A DNA stretch of 64,000 nucleotides, taken from contig WTXD01000058.1 of assembly GCA_022496205.1 (NCBI GenBank), positions 1 through 64,000 on the forward strand, read 5' to 3'. The DNA is from Gloeopeniophorella convolvens. Lineage: Eukaryota > Basidiomycota > Agaricomycetes > Russulales. The translations under genes and the position numbers were made by a program. Numbering within the stretch: the stretch's first letter is position 1; every line of letters starts with the position of its first letter. Shown piece by piece: positions 20,954-33,884 of the stretch. The notes under the pieces are model-generated. The model searched no databases. It was given only the letters and a program-made list of their open reading frames with translations, and had not been told where the DNA came from.

Positions 20954-22019
20954 ATGCCGGATACATAGATGCTTTCCCCCGTTATGTAGCTTTTTTGAAG
21001 ACCTTCAATACGGTGGCGTTGCATTCTGGTTCATCGATAAAAGACGGTTGATCTGAATTTGATAAGCTTTGAAAGCTCGAGCCCCGGAGATGAAGGTCCT
21101 ACAGCTAATGGATGTCTGATTGCACACTATCTGTCAGCACAATTCCTGGACTTATCATCAGACGCTGGGCTAGCCTAGCGTCTTTTGCATGAACACGAGC
21201 CATTTCCAATTGCGAGCAAGGATGTGACGCCGCTTCTACGTGCTCATGTGATGAGGTGCTATACGTGCCTGAGCAAACGAAGGTGTGGGGTATTGTTGAG
21301 TGCGAGTGTAGGCGCACGGCCGCGGGGCTCATGCAACGCGGTTGCTCTCAGCCTTCTTGCATGGAGGATGTCATTGAACACGCGGGCATCACGCATCATG
21401 ACACGCGTCAAAGGGCCCGTCCGGCAACCGCCGCCGCCAGATTCCAGGCTTCCGTGATCAGGGCAACGGCATATCCCGAGTTCCACCGTTCGGAGCTGAT
21501 CGGAGCTGTCAGGATTTTCCGGCTTTGCGCGGGCCACTACATGAGATCCTACACTGCGAGATCCTACACGCCATTGTGTTCCGTTAACTCTGTCAGATCG
21601 GACCGTAAGTCTGCAGGGCTGCGTTTCAATGAAATGCCAACATTACGGAATAATAGGTTCAATTATGTGCTGCTCTTTCGAAGGCTGAATGATGCAACCA
21701 AGTGAGCGGCCCTATGTGCCATGCCAAGCTGGCGTCAAGTGTGTCGCCCCCCCCCCCCCCCAGGATTCGTAGCTACAAAAATATGCGTACGAGGTGGTAA
21801 AAATACCTTTCTCTAGTTTTATACCTTCAGACGAGTATATATGTACGCACATACGGGGGTTGCCCACAAAAGTTGAGAGGCGCGCGCAGCCGGGCCGTTC
21901 GCTGAGAAGGCGACAGCACGTACCACGTGCTGGTGCACGGCTCTACGATCGTTCTCTTCTGGTTCTCTTCGTCCGAACCACGTCCCCGCACCAGCCTTGG
22001 CCGCACTGTCCGCTACACT
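20954..22019. other. Intergenic, contains a C15 homopolymer
   Basis: No gene was found. A run of 15 C residues lies at 21747-21761. Two copies of GAGATCCTACAC flank each other at about 21543-21570. The rest shows only short ORFs. Confidence 0.4.
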
Positions 22020-23034
22020 ATGCCCAGGAAAGATACAACGAATACACCCGCCTCCGCGCAGGCACAGCAGGAGGCCGTCTCGGAGGGCATAGAGAACTTC
22101 GAGCTCCCGCGCGCACTCGTTACGCGCATCGCGAAATCAGCTGTGCGTTCCTTATTGTTCCCACACACACCGGGGTGCTGAGTGGGTGCTTCGGCACGGT
22201 CAGGTCCCAGACAACGTGAAATTGCAGAAGGACACGGTGCTGTCTCTCGTCAAGGGCGCGACGGTGTTCATTAATTATCTCGGTGCGTCCACACCGCCCC
22301 GTCTCTCGCGTTCCGCGCACCGACCAAACTCCCTCAGCTGCAACGTAGGTTCCACCCGCTAGATGATACCTTCGTGGTAGCGCGTGGCGCTGACGCGACG
22401 CTGCGCAGCGCGCATGAAGTCTCTACGTCGAAGCAGCACAAGAGCATCTCCGCGTCGGATGTGCTCAAGGCACTAGAGTTGATTGAGTTCGCAGACCTTA
22501 TCCCGCCGCTGCAGGCGGAACTGCAAGGTGCGCAACCGTGCCCGATACGGACATAGTGCACTGCTCATCCTGCGCACACGTGCGTAGTATATCGTGACCT
22601 TGCGAAGAGCAAAAAGTCTCCTCAGGTGGTGGCGCGTCTGCAAGCGCGCCTCCAGGGAGAAGCAAGTCTGGCACGGTAGCACAACGTGCGAAGGGCAAGG
22701 AACGTGCGACGGGGACGGACGACTCGACCGCATCTGCGCCGCTGCCCCACGCAATGGACGCGCTGTCGCTCGAGCAACAAGCCGCGCCGCCAAGCTCGCC
22801 CCCCATGCAGACGATACGGAGTCTTACTCCGCTATTAGGGAGGACGACGGGAATGACGAGGGCGAGATTGACGAAGGGGAGGACGAAGATGAAAATCAGA
22901 CAGAGCCAGAGGGGGAGCCGGACGAAGGGGAAGAGGACGAGGGCGATGCGGGCGAGGACGAGGATGTGGAGATGGACTTGGATCTGGAGGCTGAGCAGCC
23001 CGCGAGTCTGTCGGACGAGGAGGCGGACGAGTGA
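22020..23034 (+). CDS. DPB4: DNA polymerase epsilon histone-fold subunit, Dpb4/POLE3-like
   Basis: Exon 1 (22020-22142) opens MPRKDTTNTP and contains the histone-fold start FELPRALVTRIAKSA. Exon 2 (22204-22282) continues with PDNVKLQKDTVLSLVKGATV. Exon 3 is only 7 nt (22338-22344). Exon 4 (22409-22527) completes the fold with TAHEVSTSKQHKSISASDVL and KALELIEFADLIPPLQAELQ. Aligned with human POLE3 this gives the right spacing only if the micro-exon is included. The next coding segment begins VYRDLAKSKK (from 22588), and the C-terminus is a strongly acidic tail (about 22810-23034). How these two are spliced across 22627-22806 is not resolved. Dpb4 pairs with another histone-fold protein in the polymerase epsilon and chromatin-remodelling complexes. 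Confidence 0.8.
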
Positions 23035-23573
23035 CGCATCGCTGTACCGCGGTGCTGTGACTGTTTCACCCATCCCCGTGCTGATATTATACTCAGCTAT
23101 ACACGCAACCTTTATGCGACCACTTCGGACCCTTGCGAGGGCGACGGCGGACAACGCGCCGGTCATATGACGGCGTGGCCGCGGGCCGCCGCTGGCGGTG
23201 CGCAACTATTATTAGCGCTAGGTACGTCCGCGGTGGCACCCTCCTCCGTCTCCCACTCCGCCTCCCGCCAGCTTCGCCGGGGCGTGCGCCCCGTCTGCCC
23301 GCGCGATTCTGGCCTGGAATGATCTGATGACATGTCCCCGCGGCCGCCGATAGGCTACGCGTACGGCTCGCGCCTGGTCATGCTGGGGTCATGCCACTCA
23401 ACTTACATCCTCTCCGCCGCTCTGTGCTCGAATGTAGCGTCTCCAAATGGCGCGTCTTCTCATACGGTGTGCCAGCAGGAAGCACCCCGCGACTGCTTAA
23501 AAACCTCCGCTGAATGGGTTGGTGAGGCTGCATTACTCACGGGTCAAGTCTCTCTTACCTGCTCTGCGTCGCG
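23035..23573. other. Intergenic, promoter region of the CE15 gene
   Basis: About 540 bases, GC-rich, with no gene recognised. A sequence GCTTAAAAACC at about 23493-23503 could serve as a TATA-like element for the downstream esterase gene. Confidence 0.35.
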
Positions 23574-24855
23574 ATGCGTTTTTCAGCCTATACCGCCCTT
23601 GTCCCTTTCGTCCTCACCGCCTCGCTTGCGAATGCCGCGGACAGCTCAGACCTGGTGGGATGCGCGACACCAAGTACGCTCACCCATTTCAACAACTCAA
23701 AGTTACCCGATCCGTTCCTATTCAACGACGGCGTGCGCCGCACGCTCACCAAGGCCGACTGGGCGTGCCGCCGCGCACAGATCGCGTCACTCATTCAGGG
23801 CTACGAGGCTGGCGCCCTGCCGGGAAAGCCTGAGAGCGTCTCCGTCTCGTTCAACAAAACTGCGGCAACGACGGGCAACCTGACGCTCACCGCGCGCCAA
23901 AACGGCAACACCATCTCGTGGTCGAACATCATCACATTCCCGAACACCACTGCGCCCCGCGGCGGCTGGCCACTTGTCATTGGCTACGACGGCGGAAGCA
24001 TCCCCGTCCCGGACGGCGTGAGTACTGTCGTTGCGTTGTCTATGCCGTGCTGATGCGTGTCTGGTGTTGCAGATCGCCAAGCTGAGCTACCCCAATTCGG
24101 CCATGGCACAGCAGAACGACGGCTCCAGTCGCGGCGTCGGCCTCTTCTACGACCTCTACGGCGCGAACCACACCGCGTCCTCGATGACCGCGTGGGTGTG
24201 GGGCGTCTCGCGGCTCATCGACGCGCTCGAGACGACGCACGCCGCGGCGATCAACACGCAGAAGATCGCCGTGACAGGCTGCTCGCGCGACGGCAAGGGC
24301 GCGCTGATGGCCGGTGCATTCGAGGAGCGCATTGCGCTCACGATCCCACAGGAGTCCGGCTCGGGCGGAGATGCGTGCTGGCGCCTGAGCCTGTACGAGC
24401 AGAACAGCGGCAGCGTCGTGCAGACGGCGACCGAGATCGTGCAGGAGAACGTCTGGTTCAGCACGAACTTCGCCAACTACGTCGACGACCTGGCGGTACT
24501 GCCGTTCGACCACCACACGCTCGCGGCGCTCGTCGCGCCGCGCGGGATGATCTCGTACGAGAACACGGACTACGTCTGGCTCAGCCCGCTGTCGAGCTTC
24601 GGGTGCATGTCCGCCGCGCACACGGTGTACGAGGCGCTCGGCGTGCCGGACAACCACGGATTCGAGCAAGTCGGCGGGCATGCCCACTGCGCGTGGCCCG
24701 ACGCGCTCACGCCGACGCTCAATGGGTTCTTCGACAAATTCTTGCTTGACCAGAGCAGCGCCAACACGTCCGACTTCGCAACGAATGGCGTGTTCAATAG
24801 CGTCGTGTGGAATGCGTCTGACTGGATCGACTGGAAGACACCCCGGCTCCTGTGA
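23574..24855 (+). CDS. 4-O-methyl-glucuronoyl methylesterase, family CE15 (408 aa)
   Basis: Two exons, 23574-24017 and 24073-24855, with a 55-nt phase-0 intron. A 21-residue signal peptide ends near LANAA. The catalytic domain carries the CE15 serine motif GCSRDGKG (about residue 228), the acidic residue in PQESGSGG and the histidine in GGHAHCAWP, so the triad is complete. Several N-glycosylation sequons (NKT, NLT, NTT, NHT, NTS, NAS) fit a secreted protein. CE15 enzymes cut the ester linking glucuronic acid of xylan to lignin alcohols, releasing lignin from hemicellulose. No cellulose-binding module (CBM1) is present at either end, unlike some relatives. The gene stands alone and looks functional; it is the clearest hint of a plant-biomass-degrading lifestyle. 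Confidence 0.92.
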
Positions 24856-25281
24856 ACTGGCCATCGCCAAAGTAGGTCTCCGTTCGGTGCCGCTCGACTG
24901 TATTGCATGGTTCTGAACTATACTTATAGATGTGACTATTCTGGAAGCACGCGGGGTTGCTCACCAACAGAAGTCGAAGGGGAAAAGGTTTTGTTGTAGC
25001 TCCAACAGCATGCTTCTTGTACAAATCTGTTCCTCATTATTTCGTTCTAGGCATGTAGGAACTGGCTATTCTTCCAAAGTTGTGATTACAATGCGGCAAA
25101 GATGCTGCAGGGTTATGTCACTGTGTGATGCGAGAGTCGGGGTATCTGAGCTATGTATATTGCGTCCAATGCACGACGACGACGAACGCCCGAGTATACC
25201 CCGGGCTAGATGACCTGGCGCACTCCGCTTTGGCACAGCGTCAACAATAATAAATGGTGAACACTTACGGCCGCCGGGATG
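24856..25281. other. Intergenic between convergent genes
   Basis: These are the 3' flanks of the CE15 gene and the dynactin-like gene. No feature was seen apart from short ORFs. Confidence 0.5.
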
Positions 25282-26274
25282 CTATTCGAATCCCAGCCGC
25301 GCCCGCTCTTCCCGTTCCTTCTCTAGCTTCCCAACACGGTCCTCCGCCCCACGTAGTGTCTCGTCCCACGCGACGAACAGCTCCGATAGCGTGTCGACCT
25401 GCAGTGTGTATTGCCGCACGAGAGCACCGACGCGCTTCTCAAGCGCTGCGGCGCGCGCGAGGTCTTCCTCGTGCCGCAGCAGCAGTGCCTCAAGCCGTGG
25501 CTGTAGCGCTTCATACTCTACCATGCGTCGTCATCGGCTGCGCACGCCCGCACAGGAGACAGGAGGCGCACCTGCTAGCTTGCCCGCGCCAGCCGTGCCG
25601 CGCTGCTGCAGCGCCTCGATCTCTCGCATGTCGCGGTCCGCCGCGCGGATGTCGGGCTCGAGCTCCGCGGCGAGCGCGGCGAGCTCTGAGGGGGACATGT
25701 CTGCGTATGCGGGGGGCGCGGTGCTCGGGAGCGTGCCGGACAGTGCGAACGCGGGCGTCAGGTATTGCGCATGTTGTTCATCTGCACCGTCTGCATGTCA
25801 GTAGAGCACGTGGTGAAGAAAAGGGAACGCACAATGGGCAAGGAATTTGCGGACCGGGTCGTGCGCGCCAGCGAGGTCGCCGAGGCGGCGCTGTGCGCGC
25901 TCGGCGGCGCGCGCGACGGTATCGCCGCGCTTGAGCGAGGCGTGGCGTTCTCCTGGCCTTGCGAGGGTGTCTTCGGCTTTCACGCCGTAGAGGAGCGCCT
26001 CGAGCCAGCGCACGCGCAACTCGAGAGACTGTGCTGGGGCGAGTGGTGGCTGAGGCGCGGGCGCTGGTTGTGGTGGGACTGCCATCTGGGGCGGCAAGGC
26101 GTCGACTTCAGGGTCAAACTCGAGGATTGATGGGGGCAGGGGCTGCATCATGCCTTGGGTGGTGGTGATCGCTGGGGGCGGAGATGAAGGAGGCGTTGAG
26201 CCCGGCGTCGAACCTGACGATCGTAAACGGTTGCGCTGAACGTCGCCGAGAAAGACGCTGCCGATGGTTGCCAT
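25282..26274 (-). CDS. Dynactin subunit 3 (p24)-like protein (about 298 aa)
   Basis: Exons 26274-25833, 25790-25572 and 25517-25282, with introns of 42 and 54 nt, give 298 aa. The first 75 residues are Pro/Ser-rich. Then LELRVRWLEALLYG (about 90-103) matches the conserved N-terminal motif of the p24 shoulder subunit of dynactin. The C-terminal third is a predicted coiled coil (LEALLLRHEEDLARAAALEK...) ending in the family's LSELFVAWDETL. Dynactin is the dynein activator that moves cargo and nuclei along microtubules. Similarity is at motif level only, so call the subunit with some caution. An upstream ATG at 26298 is possible, but the ATG at 26274 gives the simplest start. Confidence 0.65.
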
Positions 26275-26925
26275 ACGCGCGGGCCTTCTGTATCTCAAGT
26301 ATTTTCTGTAAAACAGTGAGCTCTGCGCAAGCCTTGCAACGACTATGTAACAGAACTAGGCCTTTCCGAACTAAGCCTGGCGTCGGTGAGACATTGAAAG
26401 TCTGATCGAGATGCGAAGAGGTTGGAGATCGGATGCGCCGGCCCGTCAGTCGCGCGCCAGAATGACGGCTACCCGCGGTCAAAACATTGCCCAACTATCT
26501 GTCAATTTTCATTTTTCTCCCGAACCGGGACAAAACTTCCAGGGTGCAGAACTGGCGCAGACCCAGTTCGTAGTACTAATGTATCATCGTAGGCTGAACA
26601 GCTTGCATTCGATGCAGCATTCACGCATGATATTGAAGTGCACTACGTTCATATTGGAGGAGGAGCGCTCCGGCTACGGAGAACACAATGGCAAGGAGAG
26701 CGGGAGATAACGCGTGTGAGCACGTGGCCTGAGGAGGATTGGCTGACGCGTTGGGAAAAGAGATTCGCGATCTCGTAAAGTGGGCGGGGCCGGCGCTGAC
26801 TCGCCAGACGCTCTTGACTTCCTACCGTCGTGACTCCAGTGTTCGTTGGACCGTCCTTCGCAAGTCAGAACAGAGAGCATCCCAAAATCGCGGCCACTCT
26901 TCTCGCATCTTCTCCTGTGTCCAAC
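26275..26925. other. Intergenic between divergent genes
   Basis: This is the shared promoter region of the dynactin-like gene (minus) and ABC transporter 1 (plus). No separate gene is supported. Confidence 0.45.
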
Positions 26926-29900
26926 ATGGACCAGGTTGTCCTGTCTCCCGTCTACGCGTTGGCCCGGAAGGACACGTCGTGAGTACCTTTGTTGAGCAAG
27001 TCCGTATCTCTAGTCCTCTAAAATCATCCTTGGGACGCGTCAGTTTGTGGGCACACCCTCTGCTCATACCGTCCTACGCTGCTGCTGCCTCCGCTGGCAT
27101 CCTTGTTCTCCAAGCTACTTTTTCGTCTGGCCCCGTCAAAAGGCTACGCGCTCGCGTTTTCAACACCACGGAGGAGGATACTGTTACTGGCGAACCCGAT
27201 GGGAACCAGACCCGGACTGGCATCATATCAGCTGTCAAAGAACATGTGGACAAATCAGGAGGATCAATAATCTTCCTTTTCCAGACCTTGCGCCTCATCT
27301 CCGTTCTCACACTCCTTGGCCTTGCCATATTCAGCTTTGTACAAGACGAGGAGGAGCACGCCGCCCAACCAAGTGTCGGTGCGTTCAGCAAACACTGGGG
27401 CAAAAAACACAAGCACAAACACCGCTACGGTGGAGGCTCGTTCTCTAAGCGCGAATGGCTAGACCTTACCTTGTGTATCACATACGTGCGTGTTTATTCT
27501 TGATTCTCCTCTTCGCTACGTCTGTCTGACCAGCGAATCCCAACTCCGGAAGCTCTACACTTCTTTTTTGGCGCTCTTCGCCGTCACGGCCCGGAGAACC
27601 CGTAGTTCTATCGCTTCGTTTCATCTCTCCTTGGTCCTGCTCGTCACCTTCAGCGTATATACGTATCGTGACATCTGGCCGTTGATCACCTATACGCTGG
27701 TCCCCGCCGACAAGCGGGAGGGCACGTTGCTGTGGATTAAACTTAGCGTTCTCAGCTTCGCCGCTGTCTTTATTCCTCTGGTCATGCCGTACCGTTATGT
27801 ACCGGTTGATCCCAAGGTAAGTGTATACTCTTTGCGTCGGTTTTCCCCAGCATACTGACTTTTCTCAGGATCCGCAATCAGCTCTCAACCCTGAACAGAC
27901 TGCGTCCATCTTGTCGCTGTCAATGTATAGCTTCCTCGATCCCATCGTGTTCCAGGCGTACCGTGTTCCTCACTTGTCGCATGACATGTTGCCACCGCTC
28001 GCAGACTATGACTACACGAAGAATCTTGTAAAGAGGAGTTTCAAGGTAAGGTTTCACGTGCCTGGTGCTGCCAGCCGTCTGACGTCCTCGGTTAGCACCT
28101 GGACTCGTTCTCCGGCAGTCCCAAGAGACACATCTTCTGGGGTCTCATGCGGGTCTTCAGTGCGGGTTTTTTTTGGCTTGCCGCTGCGGCGCGACTGATT
28201 TCTACACAGATCGCGAGTACATCCAACTGGCTCTCCTACTTATAATCAAGACTTTTTCCAGCCTGATGGCGCCTGTTGGAATGAACCAGCTGTTGCGGTA
28301 CGTACCTTCCAGACGTATGGCCTCGCAACTAAGCTGAGAGCGCGCTTCAGATATATCGAGACGCACGGAAAAGATGCAGTCGTGCGTCCTTGGGTCTGGA
28401 TCGCGTACCTCTTCCTCGGCCCCGCCCTTGGCACCATCGCCTTCCAGTGGTACATCTTCATCGCGGTCAGCACTGGTGTCGTTCTTCTACTTGTCCTGGC
28501 TCTGATAGACCCTCCCAAAGACTGGCTCGCTCGTGCGTGTTACGGCGATCATCACGCAGCTCATTTTCGAGCACGCGCTACGCATTCGTGTCAAAGCGGA
28601 GGCCTCATCCCCCCTCCATCAGCAGCAGTGACGCCCGCGCAGACGCCTGAAAACCGCAGTGGTGCAACAACTCCGGACAATGCTTCCGCCGCGGATATTA
28701 CTATTGTTCAGAGAGCGCCGCGGAGAGCGCGAACGGAGAAGAAACCGCGCCGTCTACCTCAAGTGTCAAGGGTAAGCAACGCGAAGAGCTTACGCCTACT
28801 GCAGACAAGGACAAAGACAAGGATGATGAGCCGGGCAAGGGCAGCAACCTCGTTGGCAAGATGAACAATCTCGTCTCTACGGATCTAGAGAATCTCATTG
28901 ACGGACGAGATTTCTTGTTGCTAAGTTCGTACACGACGTCACTGTCTTGTTGGGGTATAGTCTGATCAACGCTGTCTGCTCGCTTTACAGCACTGTATCT
29001 GCCGCTTCAGGTCATCCTGTGCGTGTGGTTCCTGTATAGCATTCTCGGCTGGAGCGCCTTTGTCGGCATGGGTGCCATGGTTGCGCTCTTCCCCGTACCT
29101 GGCGCTGTCGCGAACAAGATTCAGAAGGTCCAGAAGGAGACTTTGAAGCGGGTGAGCGCTTGCCAGTCCATAGCCAGCAAAATCCACAGAGCTGACATGA
29201 CGTTAGACCGACGCGCGCGTACAGAGTGCCACAGAAAGTGAGCAGCAGGACCGTGCTGGTGTCTGCGTGAAATGCTGACTGGCAGCGTCGCAGCTATGAG
29301 CGTCTTACGCATGATCAAGCTCTTTGGTTGGGAACCCAAGATCGCCGATCGTCTCGCTGAGAAGCGAGAACAGGAGCTACGCTACATCAAGATCCGCCAG
29401 ATCTTGAACTTGATCAACGGAAATATCAAGTAAGTCTGCGCTTGACGTTGTCTTCTTGGTTTTGATGCTGACTGTGATCCAGCTTCATCATCCCAGTCAT
29501 CACTGTACGTAGACTAGGCTGCGTTCCTTGCAAGCTGTGTTGGTTGACAAACCTGAAAGATGGTTATTTCCTATGTTACTTTTGTGAGTACATCGTTGGG
29601 GAAGCCGTCCCGTTGGCTAACACTGCACACAGACCGCAGTCATGAAGAAGCCCCTGAGCCGTAGGTCGCGCATGGCTTCAGGTTTCCCTACCACACTCAC
29701 GCTCTGTTTAGCCTCCATCGTGTTCTCGTCTATGGCAGGTCAGTGACTACGTCGTTCTGTAGCGACATGTTAATTGACCCAAATAACCTTCAAGCCTTCG
29801 ATCTTCTTCGCGACCAGCTTCACTCTGTGTTCTGGATGATTCCTATGTTCACGCAAGCGAAGGTTTCCCTCGACCGTGTCAACGATTTCCTGCACGACGT

Positions 29901-32900
29901 AAGGGGTTTTTTTTTATATCGCTTTTTCGATGCTTGCTAATTAGCCTTTAGACCGAACTTCTCGACGAATACGCCGACGCTGAGAAGGGCACCGAGCGTG
30001 TCATGCTGACCGATGCATCTCACTTCGATCATGACGTCATCGGCTTCCAGAACGCGAGCTTCACCTGGTCGAATGACGAGGCAGCGGACGGTACGCTGAC
30101 GCCGTCGCGCAGACGCTTCACGCTGCGAATCCGAGACGAGCTACTCTTCAAGCGCGGATGCCTGAACTTGATCGTTGGACCCACGGGCTCGGGCAAGACG
30201 TCATTACTGATGGCACTGCTAGGCGAGATGCACTTCATCCCATTGAGCCCTGACGCGTGGTTCCACCTCCCACGCGAGGGTGGGGTGAGTTATGCTGCGC
30301 AGGAGTCTTGGGTGCAGAACGAAACGATCAGGGTGCGTGCGGATTTGTCATGAACTTCATCGCCGCTGAAATACGCACAGGATAACATTCTCTTTGGTGC
30401 ACCCTATGACGAGGAACGATACAACAAAGGTATGCATCGCCTCAAACTGGGCCTTTGTTACTCACGCTCAAGACTTGCAGTTATCTTCCAGTGCGGCCTG
30501 AAGCGCGACCTCAGTCTGTTCGAGGCTGGTGATAAGACTGAAGTCGGAGAGAAGGGTCTGACGTTGAGGTGAGACAGCTTGCTCGTCGCATGTTTGTCGC
30601 GGGAATGACGCTGGCGCGGCCCTACAGCGGTGGTCAAAAGGCTCGTGTCACTCTCGCTCGTGCTGTCTACTCTTCGGCCGAAATTCTCCTATTGGATGAC
30701 GTAAGCGCTGCTTTGTGAATCTTCCCAGTGGAGAACTTATTTCTTGTTAGGTTCTCGCCGCTCTCGATGTTCACACTGCACGCTGGATTGTCGAAAAATG
30801 CTTCAAGGGTGACCTCATTCGCGGTAGAACCGTTCTGCTTGTTGTACGTGACTCATCATCCATCCATTTACGCCCCGCCGCTCACTCCTCAATAGACTCA
30901 CAATGTCGCAATGGCCACCCCGATCGCTGATTACGTCGTCTCGCTCGGCCCGGATGGCCAGATTGCAAGCCGCGGTTCGGTATCGGACGCCCTCGCAAAA
31001 GATAAGACACTCGCCGCAGAGCTCAAGGAGGAGGAGCATGCCATGAAGAACGACGACAAGGAGATAGATGCGGAAGAGCCAGATAAGGCTTCGAAGCAGG
31101 CTGATGGGAAGCTCATCCTTGCAGAAGAGGTTGCCGAGGGCCACGTCAGCCGCGATGCGAGTAAGTGCTCATTGTTTGCTAGGATTCTTCACACAGCTTA
31201 CCAGGTGCTTGCAAGTCAAATTGTTCGTCGGCGGCTTGGGTGGGGCGCACGTTTTCTTGTTCTGGCTGGTCTTCGTCGGAGGACTCGTCCTATGTGACGC
31301 CCTCTTATCCATCCAGACGTGGTTCATGGGTTACTGGGCAGAGCAATACGAAATTTATCCACCGGAGGAAGTCAGAGTTGGATAGTGCGCTGTCTCCTCT
31401 CCCTTGGCATCCTCGCTTCCTGATGGCTCTTGGCAGCTACCTGACGATCTATTCCACGTTTATCATTGGCGCTATCCTCAGCTTCACGATTGGCTCGAGT
31501 GTGTATGTGTTTGGCGCGCTGAGGGCATCTAGGTCGATCCATAAGCGGTTGATCGAGTCTGTGCTGGGAACCACTCTACGGTATGGCCATTTTATCGTCG
31601 TTGGTGTTTTAGGCTAACGAGCTCATTGCGCCTTGCAGGTGGCTTGATACGACCCCTACTTCCCGAGTGATCACCCGCGTCACCCAGGATATTCGTGCAT
31701 GTAAGCAAGAAAGTGGACGTCTCCTAGTTGTCCATACAAGCTAATGTGCGATTTAGTGGACGGACCTATTGCTAACACCTTCACCTGGTTCATCGAGATC
31801 ACGGTCACCATGCTCATCAAGTTCTTCGCTGTCATCTACCTCACCCCGATTTTCCTCATCCCTGGCGTGCTGATCACGGTTGTCGGAGCCTGGACGGGCC
31901 AAGTGTACATGAAGGCGCAGATCGCAATCAAGCGCGAGATGAGCAATGCCAAGGCGCCGGTCGTGGGTCATTTCGGTGCTGCTGTGTCCGGTCTTAGTGC
32001 GGATCATCGTTCACTTTCCGCATCCCCTTGGTTGACATGACATGTTTGCTCGTCCAGCGTCTATCCGCGCATATGGCGCGCAGCTTGCATTCCGGAACGA
32101 AGCGTACAAGCGAATTGACAAGTACTCGCGCGCCGGACGGTCGTTCTACAACATGAACAGGCGAGTCCCGTCATCCCACATACGATCGCGTCACTTGACG
32201 TGTTGTCTCTCTGCAGATGGGTCAGCTTGCGTATCGACTTCCTTGGTGGCATCTTCGCCGCTGGTCTCGCAGCATACCTGATCTACATGCCTGGTCAACA
32301 TGCACTTCCTTCTGACACAGGTTTCTCGCTCACCATGGCTAGTATGTATCTCTACTTCTGCCTGTTGGATATTTGTTGATTGCCATTGTCAGTTGGATTC
32401 AGCGGCCTGATCCTCTGGTGGATTCGCATTTTCAACGACTTTGAGGTCAACAGTAAGGCACCTTCCTTTCGTGACTTACCCGACCCTGACGACCCATTGC
32501 ACTTTCAGGTAACAGGTATGATTCTCCATGGAAACCTGAAGGATTTACTTATCGTTCTGCAGCTTGGAGCGCATGCACGCGTACATTAACATCGAGCAAG
32601 AGGTGAAGCCGACTAAGGACGGTGTTCCTCCCGCATACTGGCCTGCGAGCGGAGACCTCAGGGTTGAGAAGCTTTCCGCGCGTTACTCTGCTGTACGAGC
32701 CCTTGCACTGAACCGCTTACATATTTGACATACGGCCACAGGATGGGCCTAAAGTCCTACACGAGATCTCCTTCCATATTCAGTCTGGCGAACGCGTTGG
32801 CGTCGGTGAGTGTAGTTTGGGTCCTGTAATAACTGTGACCTGACGGTGCTACTAGTTGGTCGCACGGGCAGTGGCAAGGTAGCCCACCACAGCATGCTGA

Positions 32901-33884
32901 TAGTGCTTCAGTTCTGACCATATTACAGAGCTCTTTGACACTCTCACTGCTGCGCTGCATCTTTACTGAGGGCGAGGTGTACTATGACGGCAAGCCGACT
33001 AGCTCACTCAACCTGGACGCTCTCCGCACAGCAATCACCATCATTCCCCAGACGGTCGGTTCCATCCATTGTTAGTTGTCCGTCCCTGTGCTGAGCCTGT
33101 CACAGCCTGAACTCTTGAGCGGCACGCTGAGGGAGAACCTCGACCCGTTCTCGCAATACGACGATGCAACTCTCAACGCTGCGCTGCGCGCTTCTGGGCT
33201 GTTCTCCCTGCAGAGCGACGATGACGAAGGCCGCCTTACGCTGGACAGCTCCATTGCTAGTGGAGGCGGAAACTTGTCTGTAGGCCAGCGTCAGATCCTG
33301 GCCCTCGCTCGCGCAATCGTGCGCGGAAGCAAATTGCTTATTCTCGACGAAGGTGGACCGGTCTCCCCTATACCTTTCCCTCGATGGCTAACTGAGGATG
33401 CTTTATTCAGCGACATCTGCTATTGGTGATTACTTTTCAGTTTGATGGTGTCCCAGGTCTTGCATCTGACGTACTTTATAGACTACAAGACGGATACTAT
33501 TATCCAGACATCTTTGAGGAACGAGCTCAAGGGTGACGTAACCCTGATCACCGTCGCGCATCGCCTCCAGACCATCATGGATGCGGACAAGATCGTACGT
33601 AACTGACTCACTTTCTCCAATGGGAATGTCTGACGCGCGACTAGATGGTCCTGGATGCAGGGCGCATTGTAAGTAGTACTCCTGCTACCCTCCCGTTTCA
33701 GTTCACTCACACATCTCCCTCCACTTAGGTTGAATTCGGTAAGCCGAGCGAGTTGCTCAAGGACAAAGGCGGCCGCCTACGCTCTCTGGTCGATGAGAGC
33801 GGAGACAGGGACGCACTGTACGCGATGGCGGCAGAGAAGCCTACCGACACGTACGCGTCTGTCGCGAGCAGAGCCGCGGAGTGA
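26926..33884 (+). CDS. ABCC (MRP-type) transporter 1, about 25-30 exons
   Basis: The first exons are 26926-26978, 27044-27485, 27553-27816, 27869-28045, 28096-28159 and 28210-28297, and the stop is TGA at 33882-33884. Five hydrophobic segments in exons 2-3 form a TMD0 domain, followed by the L0 linker (LPPLADYDYTKNLVKRSFK), TMD1, NBD1, TMD2 and NBD2. NBD1 has Walker A GPTGSGKT, signature LSGGQKAR and Walker B ILLLDD with Asp in place of the catalytic Glu, as usual in ABCC NBD1. NBD2 has Walker A GRTGSGK, signature LSVGQRQ and LLILDEATSAID with Glu. Micro-exons encode ATSAI (15 nt) and MVLDAGRI (24 nt). The family exports glutathione-, glucuronate- or sulfate-linked compounds at plasma or vacuolar membranes. 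The linker before TMD1 (28588-28720) is hard to splice; a 50-nt intron at 28662-28711 fixes part of it, but a frame change near 28590-28628 stays uncertain. Confidence 0.85.

Noticed and set aside
24040..24870. 276-codon minus-strand ORF opposite the CE15 gene
   Set aside because: No motif; the + strand encodes a complete CE15 enzyme.
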